Part shown: positions 42,556-52,219 of the stretch, in pieces
Layout: every line of letters begins with the position of its first letter
Numbering within the stretch: position 1 is the stretch's first letter
Source: VAZQ01 sp963841105
GTDB lineage: Bacteria > Pseudomonadota > Alphaproteobacteria > Rhizobiales > Xanthobacteraceae
Direction of reading: 5' to 3'
Assembly: GCA_963841105.1 (NCBI GenBank)
Contig: CAWJCB010000010.1
Span: forward strand, 98,021-162,020
Length of the DNA stretch: 64,000 nt
Notes under the pieces: generated by a model
Database searches by the model: none
Told to the model about the DNA's origin: nothing
The model's input: only the letters and a program-made list of their open reading frames with translations
Position numbers and translations under genes: made by a program

Positions 42556-43905
42556 TGTCAGCACTTCGCCAGCATCCATGGTCGATAGCGCCTGCCCCTC
42601 GAAGGAACGAAGGATATGAAGGGTTGCCATCAGCTCTCCCCGTGGAGCCGTTCCGAGCCCGGTAGCGCTCGCTGCAGTTGAGCAATAGCGCTGCTGCGGC
42701 TCTAGATCGCGAGCCGGCCGCGCCGCGACGATCGATTTTCGGCTTGAGCCTAGCCGCCGGCCCGCATTCCTGGATTAGGGCGATATTCCCGGAGCAAGTG
42801 TGGCGCCATGATCACTATACCGCTTTTGTTCATATCTGCGCTCGTTTTGCCTTTACTGTGCCATAGAGAGACGAGAGCGTTTGAAAAGTCGCAAAAGATC
42901 GCTTGGGGGGCGAGGCGACATGTCGAATGGTTTGCGTCCGGCCGAACTTTGGCGAATGTTTTTTGTTGCCGTGCCGGCAATCCTCTCCGCTTTTCTCCTG
43001 GTCCCTACCCCTGAAGCAAATCCGTCGCGCCCAGTCACGAAGCTTCAAATTCAAGGAGACCCTTCCAAGGCGACCCTCCAACAATCCCAGAAACAAATGG
43101 CGGCCAGCGTGGTATCGACAGCCCCTATGCGACCGTCTCCCTCCTACATGCAAATTCGGCTGGAACAGATAGCGGCAGGGGCTCGAGAGAGGGTGATTCA
43201 GTTCAATCCCCACCCGTTCGAGCACGGTCTCGTTGCAGCCGCTTTTGTTGGCGCAGACACCGCTGTCAATGCTTCTACGGACGTTTCTCAACCGCCATGG
43301 AGCAGGCAAGTTTTAATTGCCAATGCAAGCGCTGAGACACCATCCGTATACGACACAGAAGTACCGACAGACAAACCATCGGCTCTGCGCGCCGGCGACC
43401 AATCGAAAGAGGTTTCGGTATCTGCACCGTCTTTGACCTACGACTCGCTGCAGATCAAATCGCGTCTGCGTGAGCTAGGCTATATGTCGCCAGCTAACGG
43501 TCGTGAAAACCGTAGGGCACGAGATGCTCTGCGAGACTTTAAAGTTGTGAATGGATTGCCGAATGACGATAGATTGGATTTGCCGACCAGCGACAAGCTT
43601 GGCTCGGAGACGGCCATTCGAGCTGATCAGTCAATCGTCGGAACGTGGTCTACGGCGTCATGTGAATCCAGGAAAATTACAGATATACGGCTATTGCTGA
43701 GCTCACGTGGGGCAAAAACGTCAGAAGGAAGTATTTGCGAGTTTAGTGAGCTGCGCTCGAAAAAAGATGAGTGGCGGGTGCGAGCGAAATGTTCGAAGGG
43801 CACTCAACGCTGGGACGCGAAAGGAAAGTTTGCTTTGTCAGCAAGCAAATTGGTTTGGTCCAGCGACCGTGATGTTATCAGTTATTTCAGGTGCAATTAA
43901 GCTAC
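42556..43905. repeat. 1.35-kb segment duplicated at 61655-63037 (copy 1)
   Basis: The match begins with CTTCGCCAGCATCCA, includes GAGCCCGGTAGCGCTCGCTG, the leader GAGCAAGTGTGGCGC and the whole following gene, and ends with ATCAGTTATTTCAGGTGCAA. Identity is high (roughly nine of ten bases in the stretches compared) with several small indels. Confidence 0.9.
42920..43900 (+). CDS. Anchored peptidoglycan-binding-like protein (copy 1, intact)
   Basis: ATG 42920 (GAGGCG upstream) gives MSNGLRPAELWRMFFVAVPA with an N-terminal membrane anchor. After a disordered stretch come a peptidoglycan-binding-type three-helix block (LQIKSRLRELGYMSPANGRE with ALRDFKVVNGL) and a beta-rich end with paired cysteines (SQIVGTWSTASCES-like region, GSICEFSEL, RAKCSKGTQRWDAKG, YFRCN), likely disulfides in the periplasm. 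A second small frame (ATG 42808) upstream is conserved at the other copy and could be a leader. The duplicate at 62050 is frameshifted. Confidence 0.75.
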   Translation: MSNGLRPAELWRMFFVAVPAILSAFLLVPTPEANPSRPVTKLQIQGDPSKATLQQSQKQMAASVVSTAPMRPSPSYMQIRLEQIAAGARERVIQFNPHPFEHGLVAAAFVGADTAVNASTDVSQPPWSRQVLIANASAETPSVYDTEVPTDKPSALRAGDQSKEVSVSAPSLTYDSLQIKSRLRELGYMSPANGRENRRARDALRDFKVVNGLPNDDRLDLPTSDKLGSETAIRADQSIVGTWSTASCESRKITDIRLLLSSRGAKTSEGSICEFSELRSKKDEWRVRAKCSKGTQRWDAKGKFALSASKLVWSSDRDVISYFRCN

Positions 43906-44285
43906 CCGCGCATGGCCGCGGGCGAATTGGCCGGTGCGCAGGCTCAGGCGCACGCGACTGGATAGCGTGAATGCCCGATCGCCTCGGACCCAGACTTTGT
44001 ATTTGTCGTTTCAACCTGAACTGAGTCCACGCCGTCGAAAGAACCGCGTGCACGCAATCGCTGGGTGGCGGCTGGTTCCCTGCCGGCAGCGTTGGGCGCG
44101 CCGACATGTGGTTGCTTCGCGACGCATTCTCTGCGATGGCAGCGGCGCGGAAAGTGGCCGCCGACCTTAAACTCCCCGGTGGTTGTATCCATGGCTGGGG
44201 TAGCCCGTGGCGTAAGCGACGCACGGGAATGACGCTCGACCGACTAATCCGGTTATCCAGTTCAAGCCCTGTGAGTCTGCAAAAG
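43901..44285. other. Intergenic DNA with repeat remnant
   Basis: GCCGCCGACCTTAAACTCCC followed by GGTTGTATCCATGGCTGGGG at 44158-44200 is the element also at 9241-9290. No gene is recognised. Confidence 0.4.
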
Positions 44286-44324
44286 CAAAGAGCATGGCTT
44301 CCCAAAGGGGAGAGCCATGCTCTT
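44286..44324. terminator. Long perfect hairpin, terminator for the minus-strand UXS gene
   Basis: AAAGAGCATGGCT and AGCCATGCTCTTT form a 13-base-pair stem around a short loop, about 150 bases past the stop of the gene at 44478; on the minus strand it is followed by GCTTTTGC. Confidence 0.7.
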
Positions 44325-44477
44325 TCACAGTTCCGCACATGGTTGTTGCGGGTTATCGACTAACCGCCAGTAAAGCTTGGTGGTCCAGTACTCGACGCAG
44401 ATCCCGTCAGTCGTATCCCCGGACGAAACGATAACGGGAGGCGTTCCCCAGCGACGGGGACGCAACGTTGGCCGGGT

Positions 44478-45458
44478 TTAAGCCTCGACGCGGAGCTGCT
44501 CTCTTAAACCCTTGTCCGAGAGCAACTGCTCAAAATAGGCAATGGTCTTAACCAGCCCCTCCTTCAGAGGAACACGCGGTTTCCAACCAAGGTGCTCCTG
44601 TGCCCGCGAGATGTCGGGCTGACGTTGCTTGGGATCGTTCTCGGGCAGCGGACGATGCACGACGCGCGAGCGCGAACCGACCAGGCTGATCACCTGACTG
44701 GCAAGCTCCTTGATCGTGAATTCAACGGGGTTTCCGACGTTCACCGGTCCTGTCACTGCCGGTGGGGTCGCCATCAGTCGAACCAGTCCGTCGATCAGAT
44801 CATCGACATAGCAGAAGGAACGGGTCTGCAACCCCTCGCCGTAAACGGTGATGTCCTTGCCCATCAAGGCCTGCACGATGAAGTTCGAGACCACACGCCC
44901 GTCGTTGGGGTGCATGCGCGGGCCGTAGGTATTGAAAATACGAGCTACTTTGATCTGCAGTTTATGTTGCCGCCAATAGTCAAAGAACAAAGTCTCTGCG
45001 CAGCGCTTGCCTTCATCGTAGCAAGAGCGCGGGCCAACAGGGTTGACGTGCCCCCAATAGTCTTCCGGCTGCGGGTGGACAGTCGGATCACCGTAAACTT
45101 CTGATGTGGAGGCTTGAAGGATTCTCGCGCGCAAGCGCTTGGCCAGGCCCAGCATGTTGATGGCGCCATGCACGCTGGTCTTGGTCGTTTGCACCGGGTC
45201 GTGTTGGTAGTGGATGGGCGAGGCTGGGCACGCAAGGTTGTAGATTTGATCAACCTCCAGGTAGAGAGGAAAGGTCACGTCATGCCGGATCACCTCGAAA
45301 TGCTTGTGGTCCAGGAGGTGTTCGATATTACGCCGCGCGCCTGTGAAAAAATTGTCAACGCAAACGACGACGGCACCGTCCGCCAGCAAACGCTCGCAGA
45401 GATGCGAGCCGAGGAAGCCAGCACCTCCTGTGACTAGAACGCGATTCTCAAGGTGCAT
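44478..45458 (-). CDS. UDP-glucuronic acid decarboxylase (UDP-xylose synthase)
   Basis: An extended short-chain dehydrogenase/reductase of 326 residues. The NAD-binding GGAGFLG is at 11-17, the catalytic Tyr147-x3-Lys151 in SCYDEGKRCAE, and TSEVYGDP and RIFNTYGPRMHPNDGRVVSN are UXS-like. It converts UDP-glucuronate to UDP-xylose for polysaccharide synthesis. It follows the carbamoyltransferase 3' remnant by 50 bases, so both belonged to one polysaccharide or nodulation-type glycan operon. The 3' end of a second copy persists at 37478-37550. Confidence 0.93.
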   Translation of the reverse strand: MHLENRVLVTGGAGFLGSHLCERLLADGAVVVCVDNFFTGARRNIEHLLDHKHFEVIRHDVTFPLYLEVDQIYNLACPASPIHYQHDPVQTTKTSVHGAINMLGLAKRLRARILQASTSEVYGDPTVHPQPEDYWGHVNPVGPRSCYDEGKRCAETLFFDYWRQHKLQIKVARIFNTYGPRMHPNDGRVVSNFIVQALMGKDITVYGEGLQTRSFCYVDDLIDGLVRLMATPPAVTGPVNVGNPVEFTIKELASQVISLVGSRSRVVHRPLPENDPKQRQPDISRAQEHLGWKPRVPLKEGLVKTIAYFEQLLSDKGLREQLRVEA

Positions 45459-45507
45459 CTAACCGACCCAAGTTTGTTCCGAACATGCATGGTGCTCGCG
45501 AAATAGA

Positions 45508-45795
45508 TCAAGAATGTGTCGCCATGCGCGCGGCAAACTCAGCTCGCCGGACCTCCTGACGCGAAAACATGACGTTGCCCAGCACGAGCACATCCATGTT
45601 GGTGCGCAGGAAGCAGTCGAGCGCCTCCTGCGGGGTGCAGACGACCGGCTCGGTTTCGTTGAAGGAGGTGTTGAGCACCATGGGGACGCCGGTGAGATCG
45701 CGGAAAGCGGCGATCAGCTGGTGATAGCGCGGGTTGGCCCCGGCGCTGACGGTTTGCAGGCGGCCCGAGCCGTTGACATGAGTGACCCGCGGATG
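45508..45795 (-). pseudogene. Carbamoyltransferase, C-terminal remnant
   Basis: The minus frame reads RVTHVNGSGRLQTVSAGANP, then TGVPMVLNTSFNETEPVVCT and LDCFLRTNMDVLVLGN, the C-terminal Kae1-like end of NodU/CmcH O-carbamoyltransferases. The homology begins abruptly at about 45795; upstream (45939-45796) is unrelated. Its N-terminal counterpart is at 58353-58808. Confidence 0.85.
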
Positions 45796-46019
45796 AGCGG
45801 GCCCTCCTCTTCCTGAGATGGAACACTGAATCATGAGTGGCGCGGCGGGCCCCCTCGAAGCGGACAATGACGGTGTGCCAGCACAGGAGTGATAGGGAAA
45901 TTCCGTGCCATCAGGGAAAAATACAGGGAATTCCAGCACACCCGATCGCCTACCATCCTTTCAGCTTCGCCCTGTTGGAATTACTCCCGGGATTCAACGT
46001 CGCAGACAGTCCGGAATTA
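45796..46019. other. Junction DNA between carbamoyltransferase remnant and terL
   Basis: It contains ATAGGGAAATTCCGTGCCAT and AGGGAATTCCAGCAC, a pair of short repeats seen in many proteobacterial intergenic mobile-element remnants. No gene. Confidence 0.3.
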
Positions 46020-47582
46020 CTAAATGCTCCCAGCGCGTACTGCAACTGCACGGTGCATGTTTGGCACGCCACCCGGCCCATAAAGATATCCTCGCGATGT
46101 CGCGACGACGCATAAGCCCGACGGCGGTGGTAATATTAGCGTCGGAGATTGCGCGATGTAGTCGAGGTACTGCGTGGTCCCATCGACTTGGTCATCGAAT
46201 GGACCAGCCGGAAACTCCGACATTTCTGTCACATATTCGCCGACCCATGCCTTGCCTTGTCGAAGGTGAATGTGACGGTCCTGAAATACGCGGATGTGTC
46301 GCCTCAGGCGCTCGACTTTCGACCGGCCACCAGGCGTGATTGGCAGAACCCGATATCTAGGAAAGCGCCGCGCACGCTCGATTAACGCGGGGCCATGAGC
46401 CGTGTTCTCGACGAGTATTGCAGAAGGCGTCCGCCGAGCGAAATGCTTGAACGCCGTCCACAATTCGTCAAGTCCACATTGCGACCTAAACTGATCCCAC
46501 AATAAGTGATCGCCAGCAGTCAACGGGATCCAGAGTTGAATTACGCTATAGCTCTTATCAGAACGCATCCCAAATCCACCCGGATCGATGCTGAGGATGA
46601 GCGGTCTTTCTGGCATGTGATGCAAACCCACAAACTGGAAGTGCTCCTGTTTAATGCTGATGCGGCACCCCCCTGCAGGATCCTGCTGGTAGAGCGTTTC
46701 GAAATCAGGAACTAACACCGACTTGCGCAACCGCGCTATCACCTTCTTGGGGTATTGGTCCGGCCGCAGGGGGTCGCCCTTACGGCGTAACCATGTTTGG
46801 TCATCCAACTTAAAGCGCTTCTTGCGCGGGGCGACCGCTGGGAGGCAAATGTGCCGAAACTCGCCCTGCTTCAACACGTGGCCGGAAATGTCGTTCTCGT
46901 TAAGCCTATGCGCCACTATGACAACGCAGCCCTTAGCAGGGTTACTCAGCCGCGACATGATTAGAGAATCAAACTGGAGATTCACTTTTTCCAAGTGCTC
47001 CAGATTGGAGCAGTCGGAGATTTGTACGGGGTCATCATAAACGATCAGATCAGCCGGCCGCCCAGTAACGCTGCCATTCGCGGATACGGCGTAAATACCA
47101 CCGCCGGCCGTGGTCTCGAAATTGCCCACGCTTGACCGCGAGAGTGATACCCGCGTTGGAAACGCATTCTGATACCACTCCGACCGCAGGATGGCCCGTA
47201 CCCGACGTGAAATGGACTCGGCATGCTCTCCGCTGTAGCCGATCACCAAAACGCGGTGTTTTGGATGATGTCCTAAATGCCAAGCGATGAGGCACGTGGT
47301 GCAAAACGTTTTCAAGTGTTGGGGTGGCAGATTGACTAAAAACCGACGTACCCGACCCGTGCAAACTTTCGAAAGCTGATGGCATAGATACTCTATGTAC
47401 TTCTGACTCCCAAGCTTGTCACCGTGGGTGTCAAGGAAGGCCTTCTGGACGAACGTATAAAAGTCATCGCGCAATGCAGCATTAAAAATTGGTTTCACAA
47501 CCTGCTCCTGATCAAAATTACTCTCTTTCGTTGCGACGCTTGGCACCGCGGGCTGCAAATGCATCCAATAATTCGCGATCAT
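46020..47582 (-). CDS. Terminase large subunit-like ATPase/nuclease
   Basis: A 520-residue TerL-type protein. The ATPase part has a deviant Walker A (VNLPPQHLKTFCTT where PPRHGKS-like is common), then VLVIGYSGEHAESISRRVRA and a Walker B-like DLIVYDDPVQ. The RNase H-like nuclease part begins LILSIDPGGFGMRSDKSYSV and ends with DDQVDGTTQYLDYI. The C-terminus after LILPPPSGL is probably run-on. It overlaps a DUF5681 gene, the standard partner in rhizobial genomes. No portal or capsid gene is present. Confidence 0.88.
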   Translation of the reverse strand: MIANYWMHLQPAVPSVATKESNFDQEQVVKPIFNAALRDDFYTFVQKAFLDTHGDKLGSQKYIEYLCHQLSKVCTGRVRRFLVNLPPQHLKTFCTTCLIAWHLGHHPKHRVLVIGYSGEHAESISRRVRAILRSEWYQNAFPTRVSLSRSSVGNFETTAGGGIYAVSANGSVTGRPADLIVYDDPVQISDCSNLEHLEKVNLQFDSLIMSRLSNPAKGCVVIVAHRLNENDISGHVLKQGEFRHICLPAVAPRKKRFKLDDQTWLRRKGDPLRPDQYPKKVIARLRKSVLVPDFETLYQQDPAGGCRISIKQEHFQFVGLHHMPERPLILSIDPGGFGMRSDKSYSVIQLWIPLTAGDHLLWDQFRSQCGLDELWTAFKHFARRTPSAILVENTAHGPALIERARRFPRYRVLPITPGGRSKVERLRRHIRVFQDRHIHLRQGKAWVGEYVTEMSEFPAGPFDDQVDGTTQYLDYIAQSPTLILPPPSGLCVVATSRGYLYGPGGVPNMHRAVAVRAGSI

Positions 47583-47907
47583 CAGGCGCTAGCTGCCCAT
47601 CGGGTTCGACATCGCCGTCATACTTGGCACAGAGGGCGACTAGGGCCCCGCAGGCGCGGGCATTCCCGGCAATGGCCGCCGCGACAAGCGCTTTGATGCA
47701 GGCGCGCTGTTTGCTGACCGTGATCTCGCATTTACCCTCACTGATGGTGATAGGCTCAGCGAGTTCTTCCAACAATTCGGTGCGGAAATTGCGCACGCCC
47801 TTTGGGCGACCACTTGGATTGCCCGACTGGCCGGCCCTAAACTGGGTTCGCTTGGGGGGTCTGCCATACCCCACTTCATCGTCTTTTTCATCGTTCATCG
47901 TGCACAC
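47518..47907 (-). CDS. DUF5681 domain protein
   Basis: The N-terminal GYGRPPKRTQFRAGQSGNPS GRPKG-type basic motif is the DUF5681 signature; it continues into helical ELLEELAEPITISEGKCEIT and KALVAAAIAGNARACGALVA. DUF5681 proteins sit before large-terminase genes and may be small-subunit-like. It overlaps the TerL start by 65 bases. Confidence 0.9.
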   Translation of the reverse strand: MCTMNDEKDDEVGYGRPPKRTQFRAGQSGNPSGRPKGVRNFRTELLEELAEPITISEGKCEITVSKQRACIKALVAAAIAGNARACGALVALCAKYDGDVEPDGQLAPDDRELLDAFAARGAKRRNERE

Positions 47908-48162
47908 CTAACTTTCGTTGTACGAGGGAAGCCAAACATCGACATCCGCAGCCGTTGCGCCCGATCGGAATCGGAGCGACGACGCGACTGTGCTGCATCA
48001 GCTGTTTAGCTGCTGCGCTATTCAGATTTGGGAATTTCTACTGGCGGGCGACGGCTTTTCTCATCGTCGCAGGCGAGGGCCAGCCAACATGGCGGCAAAC
48101 TCTTAATGCCCGGTATATGGGTGGAAACGACTGGGCTGTCAAGCTTTGCACTGGTGTCGTAA

Positions 48163-48204
48163 GCACACGAGTTGTCCGGGTTAGGTAGCACACGAGTTGT
48201 CCGG
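48163..48204. repeat. Duplicated IS-end sequence
   Basis: GCACACGAGTTGTCCGG occurs at 48163-48179 and 48188-48204, just before the ISNCY transposase start at 48233. It probably is the element's terminal sequence, present twice. Confidence 0.6.
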
Positions 48205-48232
48205 TTTTCTGCCTCCGTTGGGAGGCGAATCG

Positions 48233-49330
48233 ATGAACCGGACGACGTGGCTACAGGATCGCAGGATGCAGAAGTTGTCGATGATGAAGGCGGCGGAGCT
48301 GCTGGGGATGTCGGAGCGGCAGTTTCGGCGTTACCGCGACCGGTTTGAAGAGGAAGGAGAAACCGGTCTGATGGACCGCCGTTTGGGCAAGGTTTCGCCG
48401 AAGCGGATCGGGGCGGAGGTGGAGCGCATGCTGCGTCTTTATCGGAGGGTTTATCGAGGTTGGAACGTGAAGCATTTCCACGAGCACGGTGTGCGCGATC
48501 ACCGGTTCAGCTGGGCTACAGCTGGACCGAGACGCAACCCCATACGGCCGGCCTGGTGGAGCGTGCGAGGCGAGGCAGGGCCACCGGCGCAAACGCGAGA
48601 GGAAGCGTGCGAGGGGATGATGCTGCACCAGGACGGCTCGCAGCACCATTGGCTGGCCGGGCAGGCGCTGGATTTGATTGTTACGATGGACGATGCGACG
48701 AGCACGATATACTCGGCCTTTCTGGTTGAAGAGGAAGGCACGGCCTCGACGTTGCGAAGTGTTCATCGCGCATGGACTGCCGTGTGCGCTCTACACCGAC
48801 CGCGGCAGTCATTATTTTTACACCGACAAGGCCGGCGAGGCGGTTGACAAGGATCATCGCACGCAGGTGGGGGTGCGCTCGATCGCCTGGGCATTGAGCA
48901 CATACCGGCCTACTCGCCGGAGGCGCGCGGGCGCAGCGAGCGGATGTTCGGCATGCTGCAAGACCGGCTGGTGAAGGAGCTGGCGCATGCCGGGATCGGG
49001 GACATCGAGACGGCGAACCGGTGGATACGCGACGTCGATCTGCCGGAACACAATTCTCGCTTTGCCAAACCGGCAGCGGTCGCCGAAAAGGCCTTCGTCG
49101 CCGCCGACGCCGCGGCCCTGCGCGAGACGCTTTGCAGCGAGGAACAGGACGCGACAACACGGTGGCTTATGAGGGGCTGCTGCCGCAGAGCCGCACGCGC
49201 GCGCATTACGTCAAGGCAAGCGTGAAGGTTTGCGAATATCCCGACGGCACCTTGGCCATCTTCCACGGACCGCGGCGGCTCGCCCGCTATGATCGCGACG
49301 ACCATGAGATCGCCGCCCCGACCAACCCAG
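48233..49330 (+). mobile_element. ISNCY-family transposase, multiply frameshifted (copy 1)
   Basis: MNRTTWLQDRRMQKLSMMKA with ELLGMSERQFRRYRDRFEEE is the helix-turn-helix start of ISNCY transposases. The frame breaks near 48520, and successive frames give LIVTMDDATSTIYSAFLVEE, GLPCALYTDRGSHYFYT, EARGRSERMFGMLQDRLVKE, WIRDVDLPEHNSRFAKPAAV and HYVKASVKVCEYPDGTLAIF. All domains are present but at least four frameshifts inactivate it. Confidence 0.85.
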
Positions 49331-49850
49331 CATGGCCTCGTGCTCAACGCCGTCAAGGCGCGGCCTGGACGGCAATTCCGGCGCTATCGCGAGCACTACG
49401 AGGAGCACGGCGAAAGGCAAGCCGTCGCCCAAGCGTGTTCCTGCTTGCGATGCCCAGCTGATGCTGGAGCTTTGCGACGGGGCGTATCGGGGCTGGAACG
49501 TGAAGCATTTCCACGAGCAATGGTGTGCGACCACTTCCGGTGGGGCTACACGTGGGTGAAGACGCAGTCGGCCACGGCAAGTCTTGCGGAGCGATCCAAA
49601 CGCCGGCGCGCATCGGCGCAAGCGCGAGTGCAAGCTGCACAAGGATGGCTCGCGCGCGGTTTGGCTTGCCGGGCAGCCGGCGCTTGATCTGATCGTGACA
49701 ATGGACGAAGACACCAGCACGATCTACTCGGCCTTTCTGGTGGAGGAGGACGGAACGGGATCGACCTTTCGGGCGTGTCTTGGGCCGACGCCGGCGGCGG
49801 ATGGTCGTATGGACAAGAGCCGGCTCGATCGCCAGCTGCGTCATCAGCAG
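49331..49850 (+). mobile_element. ISNCY-family transposase, partial copy 2
   Basis: The region repeats the N-terminal half (RQFRRYREHYEEHG, GWNVKHFHEQ, HFRWGYTWVKTQSA, KLHKDGSRAVWLAG, LIVTMDEDTSTIYSAFLVEE) in shifting frames, diverged from copy 1. It is cut off at about 49850 by an IS66 transposase remnant, which likely inserted into it. Confidence 0.75.
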
Positions 49851-51010
49851 TCGGTCAATCGTCTGAGCGGGGCGCGATCCTCGATCAGCTCGAGCTGCAA
49901 CTGAACGAATTGCAAGAGAATGCTTCTGAGGCCGAGGCGGCGGCGCAGCTGGCAACGGCCACGGCTAAAGGGACTGCCCTCGGGCCTTGACCGGAAGGTC
50001 ACAGTGCAGGGTTTTGAGCGATCACGCCGGCCGTTGCCCGAGCATCTGCCGCTTGAGCGTATCGTCTATCCATTGCAGCCCCCTGCCCGTGCTAAGGCGG
50101 GGTTTTGCACAAGCTCGGCGAGGACGTCACCGAGACGCTGGAGCTGATCTCAGGCATAGAAAAAGTGATCCAGCATGTGCGGGAGAAGTTCTCCTGCCGG
50201 ACATGTGAGGCGATCACACAGCCCCCGGCGCCCTCGCATCCGATTGCCCTCGGACGCGCCGGGCCAGGGCTTCTGGCACATGTGCTGTTCTCCAAATACG
50301 GCTTGCACCTTGCACCTGCCGCTCAACCGTCAGAGCGCAGCTTATGTGCGTGAAGGCGTTGATCTTGACGTCTCGACGCTCGCCGACTGGGTCGGCGCCT
50401 GTGCCGCAACGCTGATGCCTCTCGTCCTGTTGATCCGCGCCCATGGCTTCGCGGCCGAGCGCATACACCCTGACGAGACGACCGTGCCAGTTCTGGCCAA
50501 AGGAAGTGCCGGACCGCCGATTAGGGACTTACGTCCATGAGGACCAGCCATTCGGTGGCGCCGATCCGCCGGCGGCGGCCTTCTTCCACTTCGCCCGACC
50601 GCGGCGGCGAGGTCCCGAGGAGCATCGGCGAGCTATGCCGGGCTGATGCAGTCAGACGCCTATTGCGGGTTTAACCGGCTCTTCCTTCGCGCCGGCCAGG
50701 ACCAATGGTCGAGGCATCGCGCTCGGCGCACGCGCGGCAAGTTCTTCGATCTGGCGCGGATCAACGAGGCGACGATTGCGATCTAGGCGGTCAAGCGCAT
50801 CGATGCGCTGTTCGCGATCAAGCGCCAACTCAACGGCGCATCACCGGACGAACGCAAGCTCGTGCGCAACGAGCGCAGCCGGCCGCTCGTCGCTACGCTG
50901 GAGACCTGGCCGCGCGAGCAGCTCCGCAAGCTTTCTGCGAGCAAAGAGATTGCCAAAGCGTCCAATACAGCCTCATTCCTGGACCACGCTCACGCGCTTC
51001 CTCGATGAGT
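49851..51010 (+). mobile_element. IS66-family transposase (TnpC) remnant
   Basis: Frames in order read SSERGAILDQLELQLNELQE, LPEHLPLERIVYPLQPP, HKLGEDVTETLELISGIEKV with KFSCRTCEAITQPPAPSHPI, LNRQSAAYVREGVDLDVSTL with ADWVGACAATLMPLVLLI, RIHPDETTVPVLAKG and KRQLNGASPDERKLVRNERS. This order matches IS66 TnpC, including the CxxC region and the DDE-type transposase part, but at least five frame changes and a stop make it inactive. TnpA and TnpB are absent. Confidence 0.85.
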
Positions 51011-51090
51011 TGAGCTTGGCGGTCTCGATTAGCATAGATGGCGGCGGCGCGCTGCGCACCGCGATGCCACGTAATGCTCGCTCGGCGACA

Positions 51091-51525
51091 TTATTTGACA
51101 CGCGGAGACCCCCAGGACGAGATCTCATCGCAATCTTTCGCGCGCGCAATTAGCTCCTTAGCGAGCGCGCGAGCGCTATCAGGAGACAGATCCGGAAATT
51201 GCGAAGTGAGCTCGAGTGCCACAAACATTCGGCCACGCGTGTGGGTAGTCGCTGTCTGCCACGGTTCTATTTGACACTCAGTGCTGACCGGGGTCCCACA
51301 CTGCTTGTATGGGCCGACTGCAAACAGGTGAACTTCGTGACACAAGCTTATTGTTGCCTGAGTGTCCTTCGCGGCAAGCTCGAGCAACTCGCGCTCACCG
51401 CGGATGTGCCCTGAGAGACCATCAGAACGAAACTCCAGCTTCCAGCGAACGCGCCCCGACCTTCCATTCTTCAGCTGCAACACGCCCGAACCTTCCTGCT
51501 CATCGATAAAGTACGATTTTGTCAC
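51091..51525 (-). CDS. Hypothetical protein (144 aa)
   Basis: GTG 51525 has GGAGAA six bases upstream and yields TKSYFIDEQEGSGVLQLKNG, then VRWKLEFRSDGLSGHIRGER and LSCHEVHLFAVGPYKQC-like beta strands; the C-terminal part is a helix (DSARALAKELIARAKDC). The frame is open 27 codons further upstream. Real-looking, unknown function. It lies convergent with the IS66 remnant. Confidence 0.55.
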   Translation of the reverse strand: MTKSYFIDEQEGSGVLQLKNGRSGRVRWKLEFRSDGLSGHIRGERELLELAAKDTQATISLCHEVHLFAVGPYKQCGTPVSTECQIEPWQTATTHTRGRMFVALELTSQFPDLSPDSARALAKELIARAKDCDEISSWGSPRVK

Positions 51526-51639
51526 TGCGATTTCTCCAAAATGACGAATGTCAAAATACAAGGTCAAGTAATGCCACGATCCAAACATTGCAAGAGCATA
51601 GAGCAAAAATCACCCACAGGCCGCCAAACCGGAAGCAGA

Positions 51640-51880
51640 TCGCCGCCGATCCCACTTTTGTCGACGTTAAGTCCGCCAAAGGTGTTGTTGCCAAGGTGAG
51701 GAAGCCAAGCGGCTCTACAAGGAGTGCGATGCGGGGTTCACTGCCAAGTACTTTCACGAGCACTTGGCGGAGCGTCACAGCTTCGGCTGGTTACAGCTGG
51801 AGCAAAGCGTATCTGCGGAACGGCCGGCATATCAGGAAGGCGACGCCGCGTGGGGGCGAACCGGCGTACGCGGCCTGGTA
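51640..51880 (+). mobile_element. ISNCY-family transposase remnant (copy 3)
   Basis: Frames give AKYFHEHLAERHSF and SYSWSKAYLRNGRHIRKATP, corresponding to the VKHFHEH and GYxWxK region of the ISNCY transposase. Only about 60 residues remain. Confidence 0.5.
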
Positions 51881-52014
51881 CGGAGATACCGGGAATGATG
51901 GTGCTCAGACAAAAAGCTGTCAGTGTTAACCCCATATTGCGATGCCAGAATCCCGGTGATGAACGTAATGCCCAGCGTGAGCATCAGTGCGAGGATCAGG
52001 ACGAGGGTTGTCAT
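51832..52014 (-). CDS. Possible small membrane protein (60 aa)
   Basis: ATG 52014 with AAGG upstream gives MTTLVLILALMLTLGITFIT, a clean membrane helix, then GILASQYGVNTDSFLSEHHH. The rest is basic and antisense to an IS remnant, so the end may be run-on. Confidence 0.4.
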   Translation of the reverse strand: MTTLVLILALMLTLGITFITGILASQYGVNTDSFLSEHHHSRYLRTRPRTPVRPHAASPS

Positions 52015-52219
52015 ACCTTATAGGCCCTTCCGGGCCTCACCGGGTGCAGCCCGTTTCGCATTCCTTGTCGCATCGAAGCGACGCTCCAGCCGGTGGGAGC
52101 CAACCCCGACCGGAGCGTCGTCCCCGGGTCTTGAGGCTGATAGAGACAGCCCCCGACGCCATTCAGCCTTGGGCCATAGCTCCTAATGATTCTCGACCAT
52201 CACCGAAAAAGGCTGGCTG

